Shown one piece after another: positions 45,901 through 60,900 of a stretch of 64,000 nucleotides of DNA (the first letter of the stretch is position 1; each line of letters starts with the position of its first letter). The notes below the pieces were generated by a model. The model made no database searches and had not been told where the DNA came from. It saw nothing but the letters and a program-made list of their open reading frames with translations. The stretch lies in assembly GCA_940337035.1 (NCBI GenBank), contig OW679197.1:39810466-39874465 (forward strand), in the 5' to 3' direction. This stretch comes from Agriotes lineatus. Taxonomy: Eukaryota > Arthropoda > Insecta > Coleoptera > Elateridae. The position numbers were made by a program, and so were the translations under genes.

Positions 45901-48900
45901 CAGCCAGCGGTCGTATATAGATATTTTAAATAAAGCTAAATTGCATGCATTTAAAATATTCTGGAATATTAAAACATCTCGTAGTAACTAATCTAAAATG
46001 TAAGACCAAAGTTTTAAAGAAGAACCGATATAAAATGGATCACGCGGAAAACTCTGAAATTTAAATATCAACCAAATGTTTAAGCGTACAAACCCAAGAT
46101 TTTAGAAAGTTTCAAGTATCTCCGGAGGTTTTTCAAGTAGCCTACAAGCAGTCGCAAAGGGGCGAGCTTTCAAACAAGCCTGAAAACGCAACCGAGGAAA
46201 ACGGCGAGGACAAAATAAAGATAATTTCGCCCTACTTCGTGAATCTTAAACATTTATAAACGATCCCGCTCGGTAACTGCTACTGTATTTGGGAACTCTA
46301 TATTAAGCCAATTATAGTGGGATACCCTATTTAATAATGTACGTTTTGAACAGCTTAGCTTATTGATTCAACACATTCGCTAGCACATGCAGTAATTATT
46401 ACATTATTAGTTACTATTAAACAATTGCCCTTATGGCATATTGTGCTATGCTGTTGCATTTGTATCTCTAGTAATTATTAATTATTGATGAAGCAACTCT
46501 TGTAGATGGCAAACCATTTCGTAATATATTCATTAAAGCGGCCATTAAATAAATCTAAAAATAATTGGAAATGTCTGGACTACTTTTAATATGTTCGTAT
46601 TTAATAAAATGTGGAAATGCTAAAAATATACGCTAATTATAACTTTCTATATCTGTCAATACTGAAAACAAATCCCTGTAAATCAGTTATTGGGGGTTGA
46701 CACATTTTTACAGTGTGCTGAATAGGAAAAGTGTGAATAGGGCGCCTTGATGTCAATTTGACGTATTTGTCCTTTCCAGGGTACATACAGATCGTTATTC
46801 CTCTCACTCTAAAGTGACCGTGCTTCCGTACCCTGGAAAGGATAAATACGTCAAATTGACATTAAGGCACCCTAAAGGTGACCACTACTAATATGAGTAT
46901 ACCTTTGAATATGACATTTTAGGTAGGGGAGACCAGGGTTAGTTGGTATAAGGGGTACGTTGGCGTTGTGGTTTTATTTTCCACCAATGAGGAGTAAGAG
47001 CGCTGTCGTCTCGAACGTTGAAAGAGGTTATTGCAGTGCACTCATAAAAGTTTCAGTTCGACGGAAAGCATCGTTTTTTAACTGGCGAGTAACTTTTTGC
47101 GCAAAAAGTTTTTTTGGCCTGGTGAAGCCGTAGAATGAATGGAGGCATTGTTAATAGCGGTTTGTGATAGAGTGGTTAACTGCCATTGCATACATGTATC
47201 ATACTCGTTCGTTTCTGTTGTTTGGGATACTGTGGTAGCCATCTTGTCTTGCAAATCACGTTGGGGCTAATTGGCACATTCGAGTTGGGGTAAGTCTATA
47301 CCAACCTAACCTGCTCCGTAGTTTGACATTAAAAAAAGGTAAAAGCTACCAACTGAGAGGGATGATTGAACTTACAATAGGTACCTACCCAATGTTACAG
47401 ATCGCAATGAGACATTATAAAAAAGGCGAACCGAGCAAAGTTAAGAATGCTGTTGAAGCTCACATTGTTGAGCGGAAAAGCATATCTCAAACATCTGATG
47501 AATTTGGTATTCTTGTTCGGAGCTAAGCCAAGTATTGCCAAAAAACAAAGGAACGTTATACTGCCACTGCTGCAGGTGGTACAGTCCCAGGTAGATCAAG
47601 TAAATTTTTCTTTTTTTTTGTCGTTTGTAAAGTAGGTGGTACCTTCTTAATCTACCTTTCTATTGTTACACAGTTGATCGGAATTTCTGTTCTGCGAGTA
47701 TTTGAAAAAAGCTTCAAATGTTTACTTCGGTCTCTCAGCGAAGGAAGCGAGGAAATTTGCTTACCAGTACGCAGTGAGAAACCACATCAACATATCTGAG
47801 GCCTGGGAACGTAAGGAGATGGCAGGGCCTGATTGGTTTTCTCTTTTTATGAGCAGGCACCCAACTTTATCTCTTCGTACACCTGAAGCCACACGCTTGG
47901 CTAGAGCCACCAGTTTTAACAGGACAAACGTCAGCAACTTTTACGCTCTACGACTAAAGTACGAGGATTATTTTCTGCGGGGCGCACCAAATGGCTAACA
48001 AGGCGATTCAAACAAACCAGGTTGGATGATTGAATGTAATTTCATATAGTTTGTCAAACATTTCATTCACTTTACTATATGTTCAAAAGACTGATCAGTG
48101 CTATTTCTCGTCAATAACCATGACTCACATTAGCTAATCGAAACCCTTGATTTATTCAAAGAAAAAATGGTGTTACTGTCATATCGCTTCCCCCACACTG
48201 CAGCCATAAATTGCAACCTCTAGACAGGAGTGTTTACGGCCTCTAAAAAATACGCCAATTCGGCTTGTGGCGCTTGGATTATTAATCATCCTAGCCAAAC
48301 TCTAACCATCTATGCCATTCTAGCTATTATTAACACCTATTTTTCATTAGCAACGAGCCCATCCAATATTACTTCCGAATTTAAAGTGAGTGGGATATGT
48401 CCTTTCAATTTAGGCATATTTTATGACTCTGAATTTCTACCATTGTTCGTCATCGATCGCTACAGAGACTGCCCAGAGTGGGATAAACGGTGAACATCAA
48501 TCTCCTGCTGCCACGACCAATGATACAGGTGACAATACTCGCACACCTGCAATTTTAAGCATACCAACATCTTCTCAACGGGTAACCTCAGAGAACATTT
48601 GCCGGTTTCCTAAAGCAGGGCCACGAAAACAATCTAACAGTGGCAGAAAAAGAAGGGTATTCTAAGAGAACTCCCAGCTAATCGGAAGAAAATGCGTACA
48701 GAAAACAAGGCTCAGGTTGACCAGCTAAAGGTGAACAAACGTCTCAAACATATAAATTTTCTTCTACGGATTCTTATGACGCCATGTCAGATGTAATTAG
48801 CTATACCGAATGTGAGGATAGCGTGGACTTCCCAAATGATAGAGAAACTGAAGATGAATCCCTTAATGATGATGAACCTTCACGTCCAGCAGAAGCTGCA

Positions 48901-51900
48901 CAATCTTAAGATGTTGGCGAAACTTCACGTCTAACAGAATCAGCACAATCTCAAGATGTTGGTGAGACATCACGTACCACAGAATCTGCACAATGTCAAG
49001 ATGATGGTGAGACTTCACATCCCAGAGGTCCCACGGAATCTGCACAATCTCAAGGACCTGAATGGGCTGCTGGGAGGGTTAATGACACTGAATACTATGT
49101 AAATAACTTTGTCTTGGTGTATCAGGCCCGCCAGTATCCAGGGAAGATTGTCGACGTGGAGGGAAATTAATTTTGCATCGTAAAAGGGCAGACATTTTGG
49201 AAATGGCCAGACGTGGAGGATTTTATTTGGTACAACCAGAGCAAAATTTTGCGAAAATTGAAGCCACCTGTCCAACTAAACAATCGGCCAACATTTCTTG
49301 TTGAATTTACCCCTGTCCCTATCACGTTCTGCCAACTTACCCTGCACCTGGGGTAAGTTGGCATAGTTGGAATACTTTCGAAATACGTGTTTTATGGGCA
49401 CTAAACACTTTTTTTAAGTAATGGGTCCTATGGAATTTCATAGCCCACGAGCTAAGCTATCAGCAGTAGGTATATCTCAAATTCTCTGTAAATATCGCAG
49501 AAAAATAATGGAAAAATCAAAACCAAAAACTATGCCAACTAGTCCCGGTCTTCCCTATATTGTTTTATTTAAATGTCATAGTCAAATGTATACTGATAAA
49601 ATTAGTGTTTACCTCCCGAGGTTTAACACGGGATAATAGACGTGATCGTGACGATTGTGACCTGCTGTTAATACAATGGAGTATTAAGTTGACTTTTCTT
49701 GTGACATTGGAAACATAAAACAGTAACAGTGTTCCATATTCCTTATAACTAATAACTGCATTCGTTTGTTTTTGTGTTTAAAGAGCGCACTTCACTTGAC
49801 GTTTTTTTTTAATGCACCGCCTTATAAAACGTCTTATGTCTTGTAATACTTAAGTAGAAAATTTATTATTATACAGTTAGGTAGAGCGGGCTGCGATAGG
49901 GACCTTGCGTTTCTCTTCAGCTAATAACGGGAATTTCAGGATGGTTGAGAGAAAGGAGGGGTGGAAAATTGAAGAGAGGTCAGGAAAGGTGGAAAAGTAT
50001 TGCCCCGGCATTCGCCTCAGAGAATGACTGTTGACTCAGAAAAACCACTTAAAAACCTGAATCGGAGCAGATGGTCACGGGAATCGAACCGACTACCTCC
50101 CGAATGCTAAGCGGACGTGCTAACCACTAATTCACTCGGTATACAACTGAACACACATTGCAGGTGCATCCCTACCTTGATGATGTATTATTGCGGTATA
50201 TGGCGTGACCCAATATACAAAATCAGAGAGATTTCCGTTATATCGTCTGTATATGAGTGCAAATGGCGATGCGTTAATACACCTTATATCACTACATCCT
50301 AATTGCCTGCTAATAAAGAAACCCGTACACCAACTACTTTACAATTCAAACGCGTATTTTATGGTTTATGGAGAGTTATATCTTTTACTTCTTAATCATC
50401 TGATAAGTCGGTCCTTTAGTACTTATAGAAAATTTTACATGTTTTGTAATACATAAGTAGAACCATTTGTTACGGTCTTAAGGTATTTATTCTTTCTCGA
50501 GATTTATAGCATATCCGGCAATCTTAAATGTCCTTGCAGTTTTCGGTGATTTCTGTATCTGATATTAGGCGACTTTAGACGTGGGTGTGTGTATCAGGTT
50601 GTCTATCTAGTTGTCGATAATTTTTGGAATTCGCAATGGCTATTTCTCTTGTGAAAAATTTGCGTACGTACTTCAGTGTAGGAATATTTTCCGGTTCGAA
50701 ATTTTGGAGCTTTAAACTTACTTCCCATGCTGCAAGGTATATTTTGCGTGGCTACTTTTAGTGGCGCCTTCGAACGCGGTCTTATTCCAAAAAATAATCG
50801 GGTACAGATTTGGCTCTATTGGTTTGTTGTATTACTACAAACGTCTGTAGTAACGACTCTCTTTAACTTTGCCGTTTGAGGCTTAGATGCTCCTTTTGAA
50901 TGCATGCCTACTCCTTTTTATTATTAGCTTCAGAGCCTTTTATGAGTAGAGCTAACTTCATTCTGTAGTTTTCGAAAGAGACGCACGACTTAATTTAAGG
51001 TTTGCGTGCACTTCCTTTTTGCGAGTCAGCGAGTTAAGTAGTTTAAGCGTTTTCTGTGGCGCCGTTTTTTGGAATTTCATTCTCATGCATTTTTCCAAAG
51101 TCATCGAATGGTAGGAAGCTTTTCCAACTTACTACAGCGGTGGCGCAGTTATTTTCAACCATGACTGCGCAAATTTAATTTTTCAGTGCACGTGTTCAAC
51201 GGGCCGTTCTCCACCTAAGGTAAGCTTATATGCCTTTTGAGATGCTCTTGCTAATTAGGCCGTTCGCTTTATACTTTTATATTTATATTTAATTCGCAGT
51301 TGTGGCAAAAGTTAGTTAAATATTATTTTAATAATACATAGTATGTTTTATAAATTTTCTTACTGGCAGACGCGTTCTATTCAGGTTAGAGATTAGCTAT
51401 TGTTCAGACTGAAAGACTGCACGTCAGATAGAACGAGTTTCTTGATTATTGTTGCGCAGGTGCGCAGTTCTAATAACTGTATTATGATTATGAACCCTGA
51501 CACTATGAAACGCGCAATTCACTTTAAAGTCAAAATTTCAATAACTTTTTTTCACTATTTAACTTAGTTAAAATTATATTTCTGTTGACTAATGTAGCTT
51601 TTGCATAATTTTTAACATATAACCTCTTGGATCGTTTTGCATTTAGCGACCCAATTTAACATTTATATTTTTATATTTACATTTTAAAGAAATCGTACTA
51701 TTTGATCCCAGGTCCTTTTAAATTGATAAAACTCGTTTAATGCGTATGCGCCTGGGACGCTATTTATTTAATTTTTTGTTATATTCGACTGAATTGAAAC
51801 AATTTACCTGTTACAGCCTCGTTATTATTTTTACTACTGGTATATTATGTTTTATTTGACCGTACAATACCCTTTTTAAAGTATAGCTAAGCTGGAGGCC

Positions 51901-54900
51901 GTACATAGTAAGTGGGTTTTATTTAGACTGTAAGTTAAGCTGGTTTTGTTGGTGGCGTGGTTCACTACTGGCGCCCTTTTGTAATTTACTTTATTTTCAT
52001 TCAGTTATCAACTTTAAGAACCATCGTCTGACCCTTACCCATACAACAAATCACCGAGAATTTAAGTTAGCCCGGTATATTGTTTACACCAGGATTTGAT
52101 AAGTATCTAAAGACCGCCTCCCTAAATCGAAAGTATGTACTGCATCTTTATATTCAAGTAGCCTGACGTTTGGTCAAATTTATTTTCAGGCCTTTTTTTT
52201 ATTCTCTCGTTATCAAGTTCTTATCTAAATTATAAATGTGAGACGATACGTGAATCAGGTAAATAGAGCTCACTTTAATTAGAGCTTTATAAACTTCGCG
52301 ACAATCGATTCAGAGCGCTGCTATTTATTTAAATACTTTTTTCTGCTTGCATAATCCCCGTGTAATATTCGGTCATTGAGCCTTTTGTAATTATATATAT
52401 AATAATTTGAATTCTGGGTTGGTATTGAACCTAACAAAGCTGGTGTTATTTATATCACAATAATAATTCTCAACTAAACTACTTAATGAATTCCCAAACT
52501 CGTTTTGCATACATGGATATTTACATATTATCCACAATTTTTAACTTATTCAGTCGAACCACCTATGTGTACCTTCATTGGCATTACATTTGTTTGCTTA
52601 GGATATAGCAGGTTTAATTGAACCTGATGTTATTGTTCTATATCAACTGGTACACATATATTTAGTAGTTATCAAGAACCATTTCATTAAACCGAATCAC
52701 AACCCAAAATCGCCAAGAAGGTGGGAATGGACTTGTGCGTAGTTGAGCACAATTGAAAATATTCTAGACTAGTACATACTACATCCCTACCTTGATAGTG
52801 TATGAATTCGTGACTCGACATGCAAAATTAGCGATTTTCTCTATTTTATCAACAGATAAGTGTAAAGGGTCATAATTTAATTCGTCTTGATATTAGTCTG
52901 GCCCTACTGACGCTACAAGAGAAAGTCGCAAATACAGCCAACTCTATTGTTGCCCCTAATTATAGTAGTTTAGCTAGCGAATAACAAAGTTAAATGTTTA
53001 AATAGGTAACATATCTCTGGGTAGATTAAATTAGTGGGCAAATACAAATTTACGATAATACTCCAGGTCGAATATAGCAGGAAGGCAACAATGGTAGTAT
53101 ACCTCCACATAGTAGACATTTAGAATGTTCTATAAATCAGCCAGTAGTTAGTCACAACCTCGGAGGTGATGCAACACTAGCTGGTGATTCCAATCTTTTG
53201 ATGCTCTTAATGTAAAAATTCGTTTTACCTTCACAATACAGGATCGCGTAGGGGAGTATTAACCCAGCAATGCGAGCCGGTGTTGACAAAACAGCAAAGA
53301 ACTGAAAAATTAGCCACTTGGGTAAGTGGGGCTACAGCAAGGACTCGTAGCAACAATTGCTAACCAAAGAAGCAAAGCGGGAGCCAGAACAAGGACTCAG
53401 TAACAAACGGAAGGCCCAGCCATGATTACAAATTCAGCTACCAAATTAGTAGCACAACATAGCCGCTCATACTTTAACGACTCCAAGTCGGTTCTTCAGC
53501 TTACAGACTTAAATCGAGAAACCAGAAAAATCCGCAATCAAATGCGGTGTAAGACCCAAATATCTTCGATAAATCAATTATACAAATCTGCGGTAGCGCC
53601 AGTGAGCTAGGATACCATTTTTGCCCTAGTAGTTCACTGTAAACTAGCTCGAAACTATGGCAAAGGTTAATACGAAGTAAACACGTGCGATCAAGTTGGA
53701 GACGCTTGTAGGAGAGAACGAAAAACATCGCCGCAAGTGCGCGGAAACAATTTAATAATACTTGTGCTAGTTACGCATGACAACGGATCGATAATCCATT
53801 TCGCGCGACTGAGGGTCCTTCAAAACGAGTTCAGCGACCTCAGTGACTGTACAAAGTTGAGCTTTTCAAACAGGGGGCGGCCAAAATACATAAAACACGG
53901 AACACTTAACGGGCTTTTTAACCGTAACACCCTTATATGAAATACTTTTTATTTTTATTTATTTTAATTGGCAGAATTATTTGGGGAATATTTGGTGGCT
54001 GTAATTAATGTAAAAACAGTAAGTATAATTTACGTTTAGAAGATACGTATAATATGGAATAGTGTGAATTAAAAAAACTATCTTCTTATATTCATTATTC
54101 CGTTATGAACAAAATAGTTGCTATAAAACGTTTACACCTAACCCTAACCTCAAAATTCAACTTTGATAGACAAAATGTTGGCGGCACTCTTTTTTAATAC
54201 GTAAACAGCAACAGCGCTACGTTTTTAATAGTATTCTGTAAACACATGCGACTAAGCTAAGAAAAATATGCCCCTATGCAAAACAAGCATGCAGAAGATT
54301 TACACAACGACGTACCTGTTGCTCCACTCTGTATAACCTCGCGCCTACCGTCATCGGCTTCAGGTTTCCCACCCTATCAATCCCTGCTAGGTAGCTTCCG
54401 GGCTTGCCCAAAGTCTGATCGAGTCTCCTTTGCAATTCCTGTAAAAATGCTCCGGTAAAATTTTGCGTGATTGATTGACTTCGAAATTACCTTTATCCGA
54501 ACCATCATATTAAGATGCCCTTGGCTGTACTGCTCTATCACGTCCCGCACGTCGTAAGGCTTTCTCGCTTGCTGAAATTTCCTTCTTGCGACGAAGTACT
54601 TGATTTTCCTTATTGCTCGTATGGCGTTCCGATGTGCTTCAGTTAATCTGAAAAGATGACGAAGTAGGTCATAAATATGAAGAGCTCTCATAGATAGTTA
54701 TCATTGAGCAGCAAGTGTGGGTTGAAACGCTAATATTTGCATTTGTCGTACAAATTTGAGCATTTTATGGCATGCTGTCTTATAGATTAAATATATCACA
54801 ATAAACTACTGGTAGTGTACTTATGAAGATGTAGTGTGGCAATTGAAAATAAAATGAATTACTTCATTTGTCTATTATATTAAGGTGTATGTCGCGCAGT

Positions 54901-57900
54901 ATATATTGCTTATCTATTTTAAAGCGTATTAAGAATACAAATGAAATAAAAATTAAATATTCGTGATTAGCAATTAAACATATACACCTAGAATGACGTA
55001 TTTGCCAGAATAGTGCTCATTAACTTCAAACCCAACTATTGATAACCAAGAGTCAAAATACTTTTAGTTTTGAAACCATATTATTGGACGGCTTTTCAAG
55101 CGTTTTAATTTATTTTACGTATTCAAACTGGAAAATAAAACGTTGTAGGCACCACCGGCATTACTTGATGTTTATATCCCTCGGGCATAAACATCTTCAT
55201 AATGCCTTTGGTACATAAATAACCATTTTACTATCAGTAATCTGTTTATAAACATTTTTCAATTTTACCAGTGAAGTGATAGAATATCATAATTATCTAA
55301 ATCAAAAAACAGCATAAAAAGAACGAATGGCCACCATTGATGTGTATGTGCTTATCAAATGTTCCTTGTTTGTATTGGTATTCACTATAGACGGGGTTAA
55401 CATTTCAGTTTGTGCATGAAAAAGAATAAAAAGGAACAGTTACAACATAAACAATTTTAAGTTATGGGGCAGATTTGGTAATATTGGTGAATTGCTGCAC
55501 CCATCTGTTTACTTCAGGATATAACTGCATTTCGGATGTAAAACATCTGTTGGCCGAGCGCAATCTGCGGTAGGGTTTAATGATCTCTGATTTCACCTCG
55601 TTTAATGGTTTATCGAATTCATGTTAAGGTCTTTTTCCCTTTTCTCTCCTCTGTTTCCCTATTCGTTGCACTTTTTCATTTTGCGTTCCTATTTCCATGT
55701 TTCTACGACGATCTCGACATTCGCCTTGACACCTGCCCAAAATCTGTGAATGAGCAAAGCTTCACATTGTTGTCCTACTCGCTTCTTGAATTGCAGATTT
55801 GACGCTCGGAAAAGCCACATACTCTCCTGGATTTTTCACAAGTGCTATAGCAATTAAGGCCAGGTCTTTCAATCTTTCCAATTTGTGGAGCACCTGACAT
55901 CGCATCTTACACTTTCCGGTACGAGCGAAATGCATGACTTATTAAATCACCCATCGTAGATCTTAATTTTTTATGGAAGCTTTTGTAAGCAGTAAATAAT
56001 CATCTGTCGTTTAACAAATAAATACCATTTACCTTTGTATTTTCTGACTTTACACTGTACCTTTTTATTTGTTAAGAATAGTAAACGTGCGTCATCTGGC
56101 AATTATGTGAAGAATTCGTTTTGTTTTCCTACGTGTCCGTTCTGGGAGGTCTGGTCATGCGGCGCGATACGTGGATTATGTTATTAAATATATTTTTTGG
56201 AGCACCTGATAAAGTCAATTCTGGGTTTTACACTTGGCTTAATCGATTCCGTGCGCTATTATTTAATTAAAGCTCATTGCTTGTATAATCCCGTATACTC
56301 TTTTTTAGTGAACTACCTACTTATGTAGTTGGTGTCTTCCAAATACTTACCTGTAACATGTCTTGGTGTTTCAAGGTCATTCTCGTAAAGAAATTTATGT
56401 TTGGCGTTTGACAATAGCCGTTTTTGCTTTTATTGAGTATTTATTATCTCCTTACAGTCTATCTTACGTCGCATCTCGAGTGCTCGGTGTGGTTCAGCGG
56501 AATGCGTCATGGCGCATATTAGGTCGATTTATTGCATAGTCTTTGTGCCCCCGACCCCTCTCCGGTAGTCTGTTATGAGCTGTTTTGAATATTAACAAGT
56601 TACGATGCTGATGTTGAGCACTTTCGTATATTGCTACATTTTTCCCAAAACTAATGTAACAAGTTCAATACATAGGAAGGTATACGACGATATTAATTCA
56701 TGATATGATCTCTTTTTATCGGTCCATATCTATAGCTCGTAATTCTACACTTCTTTTTTTTTTCTCTTCTTCTTAGAATGTCTCACATCGTTTCAAACGT
56801 TTCATGTTGGTATTATGGGCCCTTCTACATTGAGACACATCCATTGCTTGATGTTGTGAACGGATGGCAGTCTCGTACGCCGAACTAATCTTTCATCCGT
56901 GGCCTTTTATCGAAAATGAGGAGAGAACGATAAAATATCCAATAACACGATCAAGGTATTCACTCTTTCGCCTTTTTATGGGGAGTATTAGTTAAGTACT
57001 TGTTGCTTGGAAATATTTGATCCATGGTATGTTCCAAAAAAAAACTGATTTAGGGCAGGCCTTGGAAAGAAAGATAGAAAATCTAGCCATGTCTTAACTT
57101 AAGTCAGTAGGTGAATGTCAGATTGCATTTTGTTTATGAAAACATTTGTCACTGTGACAGACAAAAGTTTACACTGCATTAAGTTTACTTTTCAAGCAAA
57201 AAGGTAAATAAGATGGCACTTACACAACAGCAGCGAGTGTATTAATCATAACAGTCAATAAACAATTTTCTTATTAAGTGTTTTGTATATTTTTAAGAAA
57301 ATAGTTCAAGAACAAGATGCCATTTAGTTCTCTCTGACTTATGTTAGTTCATTTGCTTCAATGGGTATGTATCAAATTTAGGCAAACTTCAATTTGATCA
57401 TGGCATGCTACGAATGAGTTTTTTTGTTTTTTGAGACACGATATGTTTACGAACCTTCGCCAATATCAAAGAGAAAGGCTGTAGTTTGGTTGCGTTAATG
57501 CGTCTTTTCAGTTTCAAGCTATTGTTAATATTTTCGCTGTCGTAAAATCATTCGTTCCTTAATTTTGCAGACTATCGTCGATCTATCATCAGTTTTATCC
57601 GAGGATATGAATAATTACAAATAAAGATAAAGAGGAAATATGGAATATGCTAATTTACACTTAATTTTAGCGAAAAAAAGTTTCCTATAGTGGGTGTATG
57701 TATACAAAGCTATATCAGCAGAATTTAAGTTGAATTTGTTTAATTCTGTAGATAGTATTTGCTGTAAATAGTTGGGTGTGCTGGAATATCTTCTATGAAC
57801 GATGCTTGTGTGATTTTTTGAGAGTATCAGTGGAATTCTAGAGATCAATTTGGCATAAAAAATACTCGAATACGTTTGAATATGAAAAAAAATACTTCCA

Positions 57901-60900
57901 GTCTAGTTTTAAAGTTCATTAATTTTTCTGTGCGCACAATGAAGAAAACCTATTAATATGGTGTACGATGGAAGATAACAGACGGATTAAAATAATACAA
58001 TGGCGACCTAGAAAAACTAAAATACTGGTAGATCATTATTGAGATGGAAAGAGGAGTTTATTAAAACAATAAGAAAAGGATGAATGAGAACATCTAAAAT
58101 TATTTGATTAGTCCTGACACTCATTCGCTAAGCGTCATACAACAAATACATAGAATTCTCGCATCACCTCCCTAGTAAAATTGTTATAGTCTAATATTGA
58201 TACAAAAGGTTTTTAAATGTTTTCAAAAACAGAAAACCAGATTTAAGGTTGTTAATAATTTCGAATTTACTACTGAAAACATAACTTGACCCACTATTTC
58301 CATTATTGGCTCAGAGCAGTACCTACATAAAATGGCAATAATAATTTATATGAAAGCAAATATAACATCACACACTTCATTACTCTTCTATGCCAGATGT
58401 GTTTTACTAGTTAACCTGGCATATAATATGAGAGGTACAGGAGGTACAGGTTTAAAGATTAATCACAAATAAATATGTACGACTTATAATAATTGGAATT
58501 GGGCAAGCACTTGTAACCCGTTCTAGGGCTAAGTACATAGGGAAAATGCTGAAAATCTACCCCCAAAATAATTTTGCCCTGCTCTTTAAAACGATCAATT
58601 CTTGTGACTCGTTAGGTGCGAATTGTTAACAGAAGTGAAACTCGAGCTTACTGTGTAACCCTAGGAAGTTCTCCATCGAGATCGTCTATGTCGTCACTCG
58701 CTGCTTCTGTCACCGTACTCGTTTGGCTCATAAATACGGCTCCTCTTGAGCTCTCTCGTTCTCCTCTTCTCACTCTGTTCGGCGTACCTACAATGGGACA
58801 TAAACATCTGAATGTAAGATACGTCGCATTATGCTTATGTAAATTGGAAAAGTTCGCTCAATGCAAAAGGAAATGCGAAAATGTCGGCTAATACTGATTT
58901 CTTTACATGGTTTTATTTGATTTCCGCAGTGGTGTAGTAGGAAGTTTTTTTTTTTGGTAAAAGCTTATCTTTAATCGACACGCGCTTTTACAAATATTTG
59001 TAAAATACCAAAAGCGCAATAAAAAATATAAGTGTCATTGTTGAATATAAGAAAACTCTAATCGGCGTATTTGTCGAAAACTTGGTGACATTTCAGTGAA
59101 ACGTTTTAACGTAAGTCTCAATTACTATGCCTCCGTATTTACGTAAGTACAACGTACATCAGCAAGCGATACATCATGGCAATTTGGTTGCATATTCATA
59201 TCAGTTTGATGCATGATACACTCCATGAACTCTATTTTAATTACAAACATAACGTTACTAAAACAACATATTTGCTAAGGAAATGAGGATACCCATTCTG
59301 CCTCTACTTAGACTTGAGAATTTATATTCTGTTTATTCTGATAACCTTCAAAGCCAATCTTTAAATTGTAAGCACAAAAAGGTGTATTAACGAATAGATA
59401 GTAAAAAATAGTTAAATTGTCGACACATAATCATAGAAATGTCTGAAACTTAATAATTTTATGTAACAATTCCGAAATACTAAACTACAATATGCTAGTA
59501 GAATAAAATGCGTCTAATTAAAATATTGATCATATATGCAATACAAGCATTTAAATAGTATATTACTCTACAAGTTAAGAAAAGTGATGTTTTTCTGAAC
59601 AAGTATGGCGTGTTTGAGTACGAGCGTTAGCGATAGAAGTAATTGAATTTTACAAATATCACAATGGTCTATCCCTACCCACAAGTGCGGGAAAATAATA
59701 TTCAGATTGGAAAACTGTTCAAATATTTCAATATTTGCAGCACTTTCGCGTCAATTTATTAGTTGTGCACATCGAGTTCATTATTAAGTCCGAAGTGACA
59801 TGAGTTATAGGTATAAGTGTCTGATCTTGAGATTCAAGTTCAGAGGTAGCTTTGTTATGCAATTTCTCAACTGCAGTAGTACATACATTTTTTACTGTCA
59901 TTGTAGTAGTTCATTTGTAGCGCTTTATATTACGTATGCAATGAAACTTGATATAGGCAAATTAGTGTATATTATATCTGTTGACTTGCTTACATGCTCA
60001 ATTACATTCTGATTAAGATTATTTGAGTCTCAAGTTGACAGCTTCGGTGAATATTCGGAATATAAAATAATTGCAGCAGATGTGCACACAAACTAGGTTC
60101 ATTCATTTTGTACCGTGAAGAATGTCAGACATTTTCGAAAGATACTTTCGGTACCTTAATCTTCGTTTCTTGCAAAGGGATCATGAAAGTCGTCTTTTTT
60201 TAATGAAAAATCGTGAAGGAAGTATAACTCTTTTTAACGAAAACTCGTAACACTTTTATTAACTATTTTATTGAAATTGTGAATTGTCAATTTGACAGCT
60301 GTAAATTCCTTTGCGACCAAATTTCAATAATTACAAGGAATCACTATACAAAAACTAGTTGCACAATATACTATTATCGCATTTCATATGGTAATGACAG
60401 AGCTGGTCAGTAATTAATTACTTTGTAATTCAATTATTAATTAAATTCCTTTTTGTTGTTTTGCCTTGGAAATTAATTACTTTTCAAAATACGGTAATTG
60501 CAATTGGCAATTTCCATTTTTGTTAAAAAGTACTTGACAATTATTTTTTGAAAGTAATTAATTACTACATTCAATTTCTCAATTGCTTTTGAGTAATTAA
60601 TTTACTTGACCAGTATTTGAATTACTTGTGGAAATTGAAATTACTCGCAGTAATTCAATTACTTTCTGTTAATCTCTCCAGAACGCAAAACATAAGATAA
60701 GGCCTTATTACGTTACATGTTAAGCAAATCGCAATAGGGTTTTCCTGGAGCAATATAAGTGTAATCTGTGATTTCATATGACCAGTCGGATTACAGATAC
60801 TTTTGTGTAACATTTGCAATTTCAACGACGTGTGCAGGAGCAGAGAGGAAGACGCATATGTTTTAGTTGGGATGTAGACATGTTGTGTCTTGTGTAACAT

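Larger units (their letters stand above)
46926..49555 (+). mobile_element. Pogo-like DNA transposon with TIRs and TA duplication
   Basis: Left end GGGGAGACCAGGGTTAGTTGG and right end (read inward) GGGAAGACCGGGACTAGTTGG, flanked by TA at 46924-46925 and 49556-49557. Subterminal copies of GGGTAAGTTGGCA type motifs occur near 47285 and 49345. It carries a pogo/Tigger-type transposase gene on the plus strand. It lies inside the last KCNQ intron in opposite orientation. Confidence 0.88.

Noticed and set aside
51969..51976. TGGCGCCC as a retroviral-type primer binding site
   Set aside because: No LTR pair, polypurine tract or gag-pol motif was found around it.
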